Source: Oscillospiraceae bacterium (GTDB lineage Bacteria; Bacillota; Clostridia; Oscillospirales; Oscillospiraceae). From it: a stretch of 64,000 bases of DNA. The position numbers were made by a program, and so were the translations under genes. Numbering within the stretch: the stretch's first letter is position 1; the number at the start of each line of letters is the position of its first letter. Below the pieces are notes generated by a model. It saw only the letters and a program-made list of their open reading frames with translations, had not been told where the DNA came from and made no database searches. The stretch lies in the NCBI GenBank assembly GCA_902774015.1, contig CACYHB010000005.1:1-64000 (forward strand), given 5' to 3'. Below, piece after piece: positions 1-7,309 of this stretch.

Positions 1-17
1 GGCTTTTTCGGGTAATC

Positions 18-88
18 GCATTTTGATCCCCCGTCAAAATGCGCGGCGGGAGAAGCGCAGTCAAAAAAGTCTGTCAGACTTTTTTGAC
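18..88. repeat. Two adjacent inverted repeats at window start
   Basis: Two perfect palindromic structures lie side by side. The first has 9-base arms (GCATTTTGA at 18-26 and TCAAAATGC at 34-42). The second has 14-base arms (GTCAAAAAAGTCTG at 60-73 and CAGACTTTTTTGAC at 75-88) around a single T. The second contains an internal run of A and T that could act as a terminator in either direction. They lie downstream of the minus-strand glycosylation operon; the gene to the left is outside the window, so their owner is unknown. Confidence 0.6.
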
Positions 89-94
89 AAGCTG

Positions 95-128
95 AAAAGG
101 GGCCGTGACGAGAGTCACGGTCCCTTTT
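95..128 (-). terminator. Probable terminator of the GtrA operon
   Basis: A GC-rich hairpin (GGGGCCGTGAC at 99-109 with GTCACGGTCCC at 114-124, one G-T pair) lies immediately after the GtrA stop codon. Read on the minus strand it is followed by a short CCCCTTTT run, and a second, stronger U-rich hairpin lies just beyond at 60-88. Confidence 0.6.
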
Positions 129-130
129 GC

Positions 131-550
131 TTATGCTTTTTTCTGAAACACAAAGAGCTTGCTCACCACATAGTTGAGCACCACGACCACCACCTGGGCG
201 ATGACCTTTACGATCATCTCGTTGCCATGGAGAAGCGTGACGAACACCAGAAGGATCAGTTCTTCCACGCCCAGCGTGGCGAGGCGGCCAACGTAGAAGG
301 AAACGAACTGACGAAATGCCTCTCGCCGGGTCGCGGGTTTTGCCTCAAATACCCATTTGGCGTTGGTGAAGTAGGCGAAGGTGACCGCACAGATCCAGCT
401 GATGATATTGGAGATGAGCACGTTGATGTGCAGGGGATAGGTGCAGATCCAGAAGGAGACGAGACTCACCACGGTGGTGAGCCCGCCGAAAATCAGGTAG
501 AGCAGGACCTCTTTGTGCTTGATGCACAGCGCTTTGATCTTCTCAATCAC
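131..550 (-). CDS. GtrA family membrane protein
   Basis: A 139-residue protein with four hydrophobic segments, typical in length and pattern for GtrA (for example the starting stretch LYLIFGGLTTVVSLVSFW and the asparagine in YFTNAKWVF, a hallmark of the family). GtrA proteins are thought to flip polyprenyl-phosphate-linked monosaccharides across the membrane. It is the last gene of an operon with a GT2 enzyme that would make the lipid-linked sugar and a GT-C type transferase that would use it outside the cell. The start overlaps the end of the GT2 gene by four bases, so translation is probably coupled. The family call is firm; the sugar is unknown. Confidence 0.9.
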   Translation of the reverse strand: MIEKIKALCIKHKEVLLYLIFGGLTTVVSLVSFWICTYPLHINVLISNIISWICAVTFAYFTNAKWVFEAKPATRREAFRQFVSFYVGRLATLGVEELILLVFVTLLHGNEMIVKVIAQVVVVVLNYVVSKLFVFQKKA

Positions 551-1470
551 GTTTCTTCCCTCCCGCAGATCTCGGATACGATATAACGCGGGCGGCCCTT
601 GAGTTCCTCATAGATGCGGGCCACATAGTAGCCGATGATGCCCAGGGAGATCATGATGAGGGAGCTGGAGAAAAGCAGCAGCAGGATCACCGTGGTAAAG
701 CCGCCGAGGGCGGTCCCGGCGATCTTCTGCACCAGCGCCACCACACTGAAAACAACGGCGATCACAAGCATGATGACGCCCAGCACCGTAATGAGGTGCA
801 GCGGGGCGGAGGAGAAGGAGCCGATGTTGTTGATGGCGTATTTGACCAGCGAACGGGTGGACCACTTGCTCTCACCCGCGGTGCGCTCCTGCACCCGGTA
901 GCTCACCTCTGCCCGCTTGAAGCCCACCCAGAAGCTCAGCGCCCGGAAGAAGACGTTGCGCTCCGGCATCTTGTTGAGCGTGTCCACCACCTTGCGGTCC
1001 AGGAGCTTGAAGTCCGAAGAGGCGGACATGTCCAGACCGGTGGCCTTGCTGATCAGCCGGTAGAAGCTGAGGGAGGCAAACTTGTGAAGGCCGCTCTCCT
1101 CACCCCGGTCCTCCTTGATGCCCTCGACGACCTCATAGCCCTCTTCCCAGAGCCGGTACATCTCCACGATCTTCTCGGGAGGATGCTGCAGGTCGCAGTC
1201 GATGACCACGCAGCAGTCGCCTCTGGCCTGCTCCAGCCCGGCGAACATGGCGGCCTCCTTGCCGAAGTTGCGGCTGAAATGGACGCCAACCACGTGCGGA
1301 TTGCTCTCCCGGGCATTCCGGATCTCCTGCCAGGTTTTGTCCCGGGACCCGTCGTCCACGAAGATCAGCTCGTGGTCGATCCCGGCAGCGTCCAGGATGC
1401 CGGTGACCGTTCCGGCGGCCAGCGCAATCATTTGTTCCTCGTTGTACGAGGGGAGAATGACAGATAGCAT
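547..1470 (-). CDS. Polyprenyl-phosphate glycosyltransferase, GT2 (DPM1/CsbB/GtrB type)
   Basis: A 307-residue enzyme: N-terminal GT-A domain beginning LSVILPSYNEEQ, the nucleotide-binding FVDDGSRDKTW, and the catalytic region CDLQHPPE, followed by two C-terminal transmembrane helices (about residues 225-290). This is the GtrB/CsbB layout, which moves a sugar from a nucleotide donor to undecaprenyl phosphate on the cytoplasmic face. The start was set at 1470 because AAGGA lies about eight bases upstream; an alternative in-frame ATG at 1491 overlaps the upstream stop and has a poorer site. The gene lies between a GT-C transferase and GtrA, which supports the role. Confidence 0.9.
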   Translation of the reverse strand: MLSVILPSYNEEQMIALAAGTVTGILDAAGIDHELIFVDDGSRDKTWQEIRNARESNPHVVGVHFSRNFGKEAAMFAGLEQARGDCCVVIDCDLQHPPEKIVEMYRLWEEGYEVVEGIKEDRGEESGLHKFASLSFYRLISKATGLDMSASSDFKLLDRKVVDTLNKMPERNVFFRALSFWVGFKRAEVSYRVQERTAGESKWSTRSLVKYAINNIGSFSSAPLHLITVLGVIMLVIAVVFSVVALVQKIAGTALGGFTTVILLLLFSSSLIMISLGIIGYYVARIYEELKGRPRYIVSEICGREET

Positions 1471-1483
1471 AGACGTTCCTTCT

Positions 1484-3073
1484 TTATTCATGCAATAAAT
1501 ACGTGGCGGAAAGCTCGTTCTTATAGATCGGTTCCCATGCCGTGTAGTCTGTGGCCGCAATCAGCTTCGGCAGCATTTCCTCCGGCACGAAGCCGCTTCC
1601 CCAGAAGTCGCTGCAGTCGATATACACGACACAGGAAGCGCTCTCGCGGGCGGCCAGATAGTCTTTCAGCGCTTCGGAATCGGGATCGCCGGTGACAAGG
1701 AAATCTTCAAAGGTCATCAGCTGCATGAGATCCTGCGTCACAGGCCCTATATAACCGTCTGTCATGTAGACGCAGGGAGAAGCCGCATAGGGGGCGAGGG
1801 CCGCGTCATAGTCCCGGTATTCGGGATAGAGATAGTCGGGCGGGATGGTGCGCGCTTCCCAGAGCGCCAGCGCCAGCACGGCCAGCACGGCGGCGCTTTT
1901 CCAGAGTTCCCCGTTGGGAAGCTCTCCCAGCCCCTCTTCAAGAAGGTGCAGCAGAAAACTCACCATGAGCAGCAGGATGGGGATCAGGTTATAGAAATAG
2001 CGGTTTTCCGGTACCGGGGAGATAACAGCCACCAGAGGAAGCACGATCAGCGCGGGCAGCAGCAGAAGCAGCGTCGGTGCGATCACAAGGCGCTTTTCCT
2101 TTCCCGCCCGCCAGACGCTGCGGCAGCGGAGCAGAGCGATGACCAGCAGGGCAAGGGCGGTATAGCGGGCGGCTTTCAGATACTTCGCATGGAGCGGACG
2201 GATCATCAGCTCGAAGCGCAGCCCGTAGCCCGCCGTGTTTTTGAGGTTCTCCAGGGCGTTTCCGCCGGAGACCAGCTTGTCGGCGAAGAGATGATCCAGA
2301 CAGGCGGGGAAGCATACCAGCAGCAGCCCCACGCCCGCGAAAGCACAGAGCGTGAAAAACGCCAGGGCCTTGAAATCCCTTTTGCACAGCATGTACAGCA
2401 CGGTGCCCGCGCAGAGGAAAAAGGCATAGAACACGAAGTAGTACTGGGTCATAAGCCCCAGAAAGACAGTGAGGCCGATCAGGGGACAGAGCGCGGGCCG
2501 GGGCTTCTTCACAAGCTGTGCGATCTGCAGCGCCAGCAGCACGGTCAAGGCCGTCATAAGCACGTACATGCGGATCATCAGCATGGTGGAGAGGCCGATG
2601 GTGCTCAGCCCGTAGAGCGCCACGGTGGCCGCGGCGTTATAGCGGCTGCCGTAGAGCGTCATCACCAGACGCCAGAGAAGCCAGCAGGCCCAGAGGTAGA
2701 TAAGCCCGTCCAGGATCAGGCCGGTCCACATGGTAAACGAATGGGGTACGAACATGGAGGCAAGGTGGAGCAGCCAATAATAGAGCGGAGGATGCACGTC
2801 CCGCACCTGATTGTAGTAGACGGAACCGAAATCCGGCCCGTCGTCACCGACCGTCATGTAGTCCGTCAGATCCTGTCGGGTCAGCGTTTGATTGCGCAGA
2901 TCTCCTCCCGCCACGTCGCTCAGATAAGGGGCGTAGTGGCTGTTGGAGAGGCCGTAGCTGTAGATCTCATCGACAAACATGCCGCTCTTCCTGTGGGAGA
3001 ACAGCAGGCAAACGCCGATAATCACCAGCATCACAAGCGCCAGCAGGCCGTATTTTCGCGCAAGCTGCTTCAT
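1484..3073 (-). CDS. GT-C fold (GT39/ArnT-like) integral membrane glycosyltransferase
   Basis: A 529-residue protein with about ten or more hydrophobic helices. The first periplasmic-type loop carries the acidic pair in MFVDEIYSYGLSNSHY, close to the DE motif of PMT/ArnT-like GT-C enzymes; the C-terminal 130 residues form a soluble domain. GT-C enzymes take sugar from polyprenyl phosphate and place it on an acceptor outside the cytoplasm. It is the first gene of the three-gene unit and has a GGAGG site and a good promoter. With the GT2 and GtrA genes it matches the three-component glycosylation systems that decorate teichoic acids or surface glycans. The acceptor cannot be told from sequence. 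Confidence 0.8.
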   Translation of the reverse strand: MKQLARKYGLLALVMLVIIGVCLLFSHRKSGMFVDEIYSYGLSNSHYAPYLSDVAGGDLRNQTLTRQDLTDYMTVGDDGPDFGSVYYNQVRDVHPPLYYWLLHLASMFVPHSFTMWTGLILDGLIYLWACWLLWRLVMTLYGSRYNAAATVALYGLSTIGLSTMLMIRMYVLMTALTVLLALQIAQLVKKPRPALCPLIGLTVFLGLMTQYYFVFYAFFLCAGTVLYMLCKRDFKALAFFTLCAFAGVGLLLVCFPACLDHLFADKLVSGGNALENLKNTAGYGLRFELMIRPLHAKYLKAARYTALALLVIALLRCRSVWRAGKEKRLVIAPTLLLLLPALIVLPLVAVISPVPENRYFYNLIPILLLMVSFLLHLLEEGLGELPNGELWKSAAVLAVLALALWEARTIPPDYLYPEYRDYDAALAPYAASPCVYMTDGYIGPVTQDLMQLMTFEDFLVTGDPDSEALKDYLAARESASCVVYIDCSDFWGSGFVPEEMLPKLIAATDYTAWEPIYKNELSATYLLHE

Positions 3074-3117
3074 GTCCGCCTCCGGTGCAGAAATGATTTA
3101 CATAATTAACAAATTTC

Positions 3118-3146
3118 AGTATAACCCAGTTCCGTGTTTTTCGCAA
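3118..3146 (-). promoter_or_regulatory. Sigma-A promoter for the three-gene glycosylation operon
   Basis: On the minus strand TTGCGA (3141-3146), a 17-base spacer and TATACT (3118-3123) lie 45 bases ahead of the GT-C start codon. Confidence 0.75.
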
Positions 3147-3217
3147 CAGTTTTGTGCGCAAGCGGGCTCGGGCGAAGAAAGAAAACGAGGAGATGCGACA
3201 GGCAGAAAAAATTATGT

Positions 3218-3255
3218 AAACTAAAGCCGGCGAGCCGTTCAAGCGGCCCGCCGGC
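3218..3255 (-). terminator. Rho-independent terminator after the lgt operon
   Basis: On the minus strand a 12-base GC-rich stem with one mismatch (3226-3237 with 3244-3255, six-base loop) is followed by TTTAGTTT. It lies about 20 bases after the stop of the coiled-coil protein gene at 3275 and closes that operon. Confidence 0.7.
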
Positions 3256-3274
3256 AGTTTGGTTTCGCAGATTT

Positions 3275-3781
3275 TTATTCCTCGTTTCTGTCCTCGGCGG
3301 AGATGCCGTCGTTCTCGGTGGCGTCCACGATCTGCTCGAAGTCCGCGATCTCGGCGTCCGCCTCGGCCGCTCTCTGCTCGGCTCTGGCGGCTTTGGCGCT
3401 GTCGATCTCCTCCTTGAGGGCGCGGACCTCGTCTTCCTTGGCGAGGATGCTCTCGGTGAGGGATGCGGCCTGGGCGAACAGGGGGGCGAAATAGCCCTCG
3501 GGCGCGTCCTTGGCCTGCTCGTAGTAGAGCTTGCCGATCTCGGCATAGACGCGGCTGAGCTCCTCGTGACTGCCGTTGACCTCCAGCGTGAACTTTGCGA
3601 TCCGGGCGTAGGCTTTGGTGCGGCTGGCGCCCTCCTCGTAGACCCTGGTCACGCCGCTCTCGTCGGCGGCGCTTTTGACCTTGTCCACAAGCCCCGTGAC
3701 GGCGTCGCTCGCGGCAAATTCCTTCGCCTTGCCCACCAGAGTGCTGATGGTGCCGTTGATAATATCCTTGTAATCAGCCAT
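3275..3781 (-). CDS. Small coiled-coil protein of unknown function
   Basis: A 168-residue soluble protein with no signal peptide. The first half is helical with a serine/alanine-rich start (ADYKDIINGTISTLVGKAK); the second half has a long heptad-like stretch rich in A, E, K and R (about residues 95-145), followed by an acidic tail. Its start overlaps the end of lgt by eight bases, so the two are co-translated. Similar small helical proteins occur in clostridia, but I do not recognise a named function. A link to membrane or lipoprotein biogenesis is only suggested by the neighbour. Confidence 0.75.
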   Translation of the reverse strand: MADYKDIINGTISTLVGKAKEFAASDAVTGLVDKVKSAADESGVTRVYEEGASRTKAYARIAKFTLEVNGSHEELSRVYAEIGKLYYEQAKDAPEGYFAPLFAQAASLTESILAKEDEVRALKEEIDSAKAARAEQRAAEADAEIADFEQIVDATENDGISAEDRNEE

Positions 3782-4676
3782 TTTCTTCTTCCTCCTTGTT
3801 GATTTGCGCGTTCTTGCGGTTGACGTACAGCTTTTCCGGATCGTGTACCTTCCGGCTCTGAAGCAGCAGAATGGTGCCGGCGACGATCGCCAGGATCAGG
3901 CTCAGAAGCTGGGAGACGCGGATGCCGGTCCGGCCGATGTATAAACTGTCGGTGCGCAGGCCCTCGATCCAGGCCCGGCCCAGACCGTACCAGAAGAAAT
4001 AGATCAGGGCGCATTGCCCGTCATACTTCCGCCGGCCCCTCTTTGTGAAGACGATGAGGAAGACCAGACAGCACAGGTTCCACAGGCTTTCGTAGAGAAA
4101 GGTGGGGTGGACGTAGACGGTCGTGCCGTCCGGGGCGGTAAGCCCCATGCGGCAGAAGATCGTCGTCTCCGCGCCGAAAGCCTCCCGGTTCATGAAGTTT
4201 CCCCAGCGGCCGATGACCTGCCCGATCAGAAGCCCGAAGATCACCAGATCCAGCATGGCCGGCAGAGGGATCTTCTTTTTCCGGCAGACGAAGACCGCGC
4301 AGAGAACGCCCGCGATCACGCCGCCGTAGATGGCGAGACCGCCCTCGTGCACGTAGAGAATGGAGACGGGATCGGGAAGATAATCCTCCAGCCGGAAGAG
4401 CACGAAATACAGGCGCGCTCCCACGATGGACAGGGGGATCAGCCAGAGCATCAGGTCGTAAAAATCGTCCGCTTCGATGCCAAATTCCCGGCTGCGTTTT
4501 CCGCAGTAGAGAATGGCCAGCAGAAAACCCAGGGCGATCAGCACGCCGTAGAAATAAATGTTCCTTCCGAATACGGTAAAATAGGACGGGGGATCGACGG
4601 AAAAGTTCCCCAGCATGGGGAAGCTGATGGAGGAATCGCGCTGAATGGTCTGGATGACGGTCAAGACAGGAAACAT
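3774..4676 (-). CDS. lgt: Prolipoprotein diacylglyceryl transferase
   Basis: A 300-residue polytopic membrane protein. The Lgt signatures are present: HEGGLAIYGGVIAG (about residues 103-116) and the phosphatidylglycerol-binding GQVIGRWGNFMNREAFG (about 150-166), plus the C-terminal GLGRAWIEGLRTDSLY. Lgt transfers diacylglycerol to the lipobox cysteine of exported prolipoproteins in the membrane. Lipoproteins that would need it occur in this window (37261 and 54141). The start at 4676 is three bases after the stop of the upstream M16 gene and has AAGGA about eight bases away. Length and motifs are normal. Confidence 0.97.
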   Translation of the reverse strand: MFPVLTVIQTIQRDSSISFPMLGNFSVDPPSYFTVFGRNIYFYGVLIALGFLLAILYCGKRSREFGIEADDFYDLMLWLIPLSIVGARLYFVLFRLEDYLPDPVSILYVHEGGLAIYGGVIAGVLCAVFVCRKKKIPLPAMLDLVIFGLLIGQVIGRWGNFMNREAFGAETTIFCRMGLTAPDGTTVYVHPTFLYESLWNLCCLVFLIVFTKRGRRKYDGQCALIYFFWYGLGRAWIEGLRTDSLYIGRTGIRVSQLLSLILAIVAGTILLLQSRKVHDPEKLYVNRKNAQINKEEEENG

Positions 4677-4679
4677 GTT

Positions 4680-5960
4680 TCAATCCTTCTTCGGTTCAAT
4701 GATGGAGAGAGCCAGACGTTCGGGGGCCAGCGCCTCGCGCACGAAGGCCTCGCACTCGGCCCTCGTGACACCGCCGAGCATTTCGATCGCCTCAAAGCCG
4801 TAGCAGCCCTCGAACACGCCGGAGGCCAGCGAGATGCAGACGCTGTCGAAATCCTCCAGGCCACGCAGCCGCGCGCCGAGAGAGGCGCGTTTGGCGCGCT
4901 CGAAGCGCTCGTCGGAAAAGCCCTCCTTCGCCGCGCGCAGGCACTCGGCCCTGAACGCCTCAAAGACCTCCTCCGGCTTCTCGCTCTCACCGCCGATGAA
5001 GATGGCGGCGGTGCCGGAGATGAAATCGGCCTCATAGTCGAAATCACGGTTCAGGAGACCATCGGCATAGAGCTTTGTGTAGAAGGGGGAGGAGCGGCCC
5101 ACCAGCAGCCGCAGCGCGAGCTGGCTCACCAGCCGCTGCCGCAGAAGCGGCTCTCCCGATTTTTCACTCTCAAAGCGCGCACCGATCAGAAACTGCGGCG
5201 CGGAGACAGCCATGGCCTCGCGGCGAAGGGTCTCCACCGGAAGGAAGCCGTCCTCCGGTTCCCCGTAGTCCGGGGCGGGGACGGGGCGATTCTCATTGCC
5301 CAGCACCTCCTCCGCCACGGCACGCACACGTTCGGGATCCACATCGCCCTCGACGCACAGGCACATGTTGCCCGGCGCGTAAAACGCGCGGTAGCAGGCG
5401 TTCAGCACCTCGGGCGTGATGGCCCGGATGCTTTCGACCGTGCCGACGATGCGGTCGCGGATCGGATGGCGGGCGAAAAGCTGCTCGAGGATGTTGTAGA
5501 AGATGCGGTTGCCGGGATCGTCCTCGCACATCTGAATCTCCTGGGCGATGATGCCCTGTTCCTTCTGCACGCTCTCCTCCGTAAAATACGGGGTGGAGAC
5601 GAAGCGCAGCAGCAGGCGCAGGTTCTCCTCGAAGCGCGAGGTGCACTGGAAGATATAGCAGGTCATGTCGTTGCCGGTGAAGGCGTTCGGGTCGGCGCCG
5701 TTGGCGGTCATGAGGTTCAGCGCGTTGTCGCCGTCCGGCATGTCGAACATCTTGTGCTCGAGATAATGGGCCACACCCGCCGGGGTGTCGTAGACCTGTC
5801 CGTCCAGCGTAAAGCGGCGGCAGTCGCCCCCGTAATTGGCGGCAAAGGCCGCGAAATAGCTCTGAAAGCCCTTCTTCGGCACCACGCACAGGCGCAGTCC
5901 GTTGGGCAGGGTATCGGTGTACAGCGTTTCGCCGATGTTCGGATAATCAGTCTTCCGCAT
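4680..5960 (-). CDS. M16 family zinc peptidase, catalytic partner (YmfH/YfmH-like)
   Basis: A 426-residue M16B-type protein. The inverted zinc motif HxxEH is present as HYLEH at about residues 65-69, with the downstream glutamate region EQGIIAQEIQM, so it should be an active peptidase. The upstream gene encodes a second M16 protein that lacks HxxEH, the usual active/inactive pairing of this family. In Bacillus the pair YfmF/YfmH has been tied to maturation of the EF-P modification; whether that holds here is inference. The start lies behind GGAGGAAGAGG and overlaps the partner's end by 14 bases. Confidence 0.9.
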   Translation of the reverse strand: MRKTDYPNIGETLYTDTLPNGLRLCVVPKKGFQSYFAAFAANYGGDCRRFTLDGQVYDTPAGVAHYLEHKMFDMPDGDNALNLMTANGADPNAFTGNDMTCYIFQCTSRFEENLRLLLRFVSTPYFTEESVQKEQGIIAQEIQMCEDDPGNRIFYNILEQLFARHPIRDRIVGTVESIRAITPEVLNACYRAFYAPGNMCLCVEGDVDPERVRAVAEEVLGNENRPVPAPDYGEPEDGFLPVETLRREAMAVSAPQFLIGARFESEKSGEPLLRQRLVSQLALRLLVGRSSPFYTKLYADGLLNRDFDYEADFISGTAAIFIGGESEKPEEVFEAFRAECLRAAKEGFSDERFERAKRASLGARLRGLEDFDSVCISLASGVFEGCYGFEAIEMLGGVTRAECEAFVREALAPERLALSIIEPKKD

Positions 5961-7257
5961 CCTCTTCCTCCTCCGCCGAAGAGCCGTCGCCCTTCAGGAA
6001 ATAAAGCATGTCGCACTCCGCGTTCGCGGCGATGGCTGCGATCTGCTCGCGCGTCACGTCCTCGGCCAGCTCGGCCAGCTCCAGCGGGCCGTAGTCCAGC
6101 CCGTCGAGCGCCTGGGCCAGATAGAAGCCCTCCAGCTCGCCCTGACTGTCGGTCATGGCACGCAGATCCGAGGCCACGCCCTTGCGGGCGCTCTCCAGCT
6201 CCTCGTCGGTGATCTCACCCTTCGCCAGAGCGGCGAGCTGGGCCAGGACTTCATCGCGCACCGCCTCAAATTTGTCAAACTCGATGCCCGAGGACACCAA
6301 CAGAATGCCCTTGTGGGTGTCCACCAGGGAGCTGGCGTAGTAACAGAGCTGCAGCTTTTCGCGTACGTTGGCAAAGAGCTTGGAACTGGTGCCGCCGCCG
6401 AAGCAGGCGTTGAAGACATAGAGCGCCGCCACATCCGGCTCCTCCATGCTCTCACCCAGACGGAAACCCATCACCAGCTTGCCCTGGCTCACGGCCATGG
6501 CCTCCTCCACCGTGCGGGGTTCCTCCTCCAGCGCGTTCATGCGCACGTCGGTGCCGATCTCGTAGTCGATCTCGCCGCGCGGCAGGGTCATCAGCGCGTC
6601 GCGCAGATAGGCCGCGAGCTGCTTCCTTTCACATCGGCCGCAGTAGAAGATCTCGATGGGGCAGCTCTGCAGCATGCTTTTGTAATGCTTGGAGAGCTTG
6701 GTGTAGTGGATGGCTTCGCACTCGCTCTCCCCGCCGAAGCGCCCCACAGCAAAGTCCTCGTAGCAGCACATCTCCTCGATGCAGCGGCTGAGGGCGTAGC
6801 CGCGCTTTTCATTCACGCGGCTGCGGATGGTCTCCAGCATTTTCTCCCTCTCGCTGTCCACGTATCCAGGCAGAAAGAGTCCGCCGCGGGTGGCAGGGGA
6901 GAGCAGCAGCTCGCCCAGAAGCTGGGTGGCCTTCTGCAAGACTCCTTTTCCGCCCGGAAGATAGTCCTCCTCCGGGATGCTGGCGTAGAAGCCCAGGCAC
7001 TGGATCTCACCGATACGGCGCACCACAGGCTCGATGGCGGTGCCGTAGAGCGCTTCGAGCCGGGCGGAGATGGCCTCCATGTCCGGCGAGCGGGTGGTGC
7101 CGCGACGCAGCACATAAGGGATCAGCGCGTTCATGGCCGCGGTGTCGCGCTTGAGCTGCGTCAACAGCGTGAGAGAGAGGCAGGCGGTTTTGAACTTGTC
7201 CGTGCGCAGATGGCTGAGCCATACGCCGGGGAGTATTTCGGTCCTTGTCAGCTCCAT
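5947..7257 (-). CDS. M16 family non-catalytic partner (YmfF/YfmF-like)
   Basis: A 436-residue M16 fold protein in which the segment that normally carries HxxEH reads LIPYVLRRGTTRSPDMEAI, with no zinc motif; this is typical of the YmfF member of the pair. The C-terminal half has the usual M16 stretch GGGTSSKLFANVREK. It most likely forms a heterodimer with the peptidase encoded next to it. The start was set at 7257 because GGAGGTG lies six bases upstream; the reading frame stays open further upstream, but that part lies inside the antisense of the next gene. Confidence 0.88.
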   Translation of the reverse strand: MELTRTEILPGVWLSHLRTDKFKTACLSLTLLTQLKRDTAAMNALIPYVLRRGTTRSPDMEAISARLEALYGTAIEPVVRRIGEIQCLGFYASIPEEDYLPGGKGVLQKATQLLGELLLSPATRGGLFLPGYVDSEREKMLETIRSRVNEKRGYALSRCIEEMCCYEDFAVGRFGGESECEAIHYTKLSKHYKSMLQSCPIEIFYCGRCERKQLAAYLRDALMTLPRGEIDYEIGTDVRMNALEEEPRTVEEAMAVSQGKLVMGFRLGESMEEPDVAALYVFNACFGGGTSSKLFANVREKLQLCYYASSLVDTHKGILLVSSGIEFDKFEAVRDEVLAQLAALAKGEITDEELESARKGVASDLRAMTDSQGELEGFYLAQALDGLDYGPLELAELAEDVTREQIAAIAANAECDMLYFLKGDGSSAEEEEDAED

Positions 7258-7309
7258 GAGGCACCTCCGGGAAAAATGATCCGTCGTTTCGATCTGAATC
7301 ATAATTATA

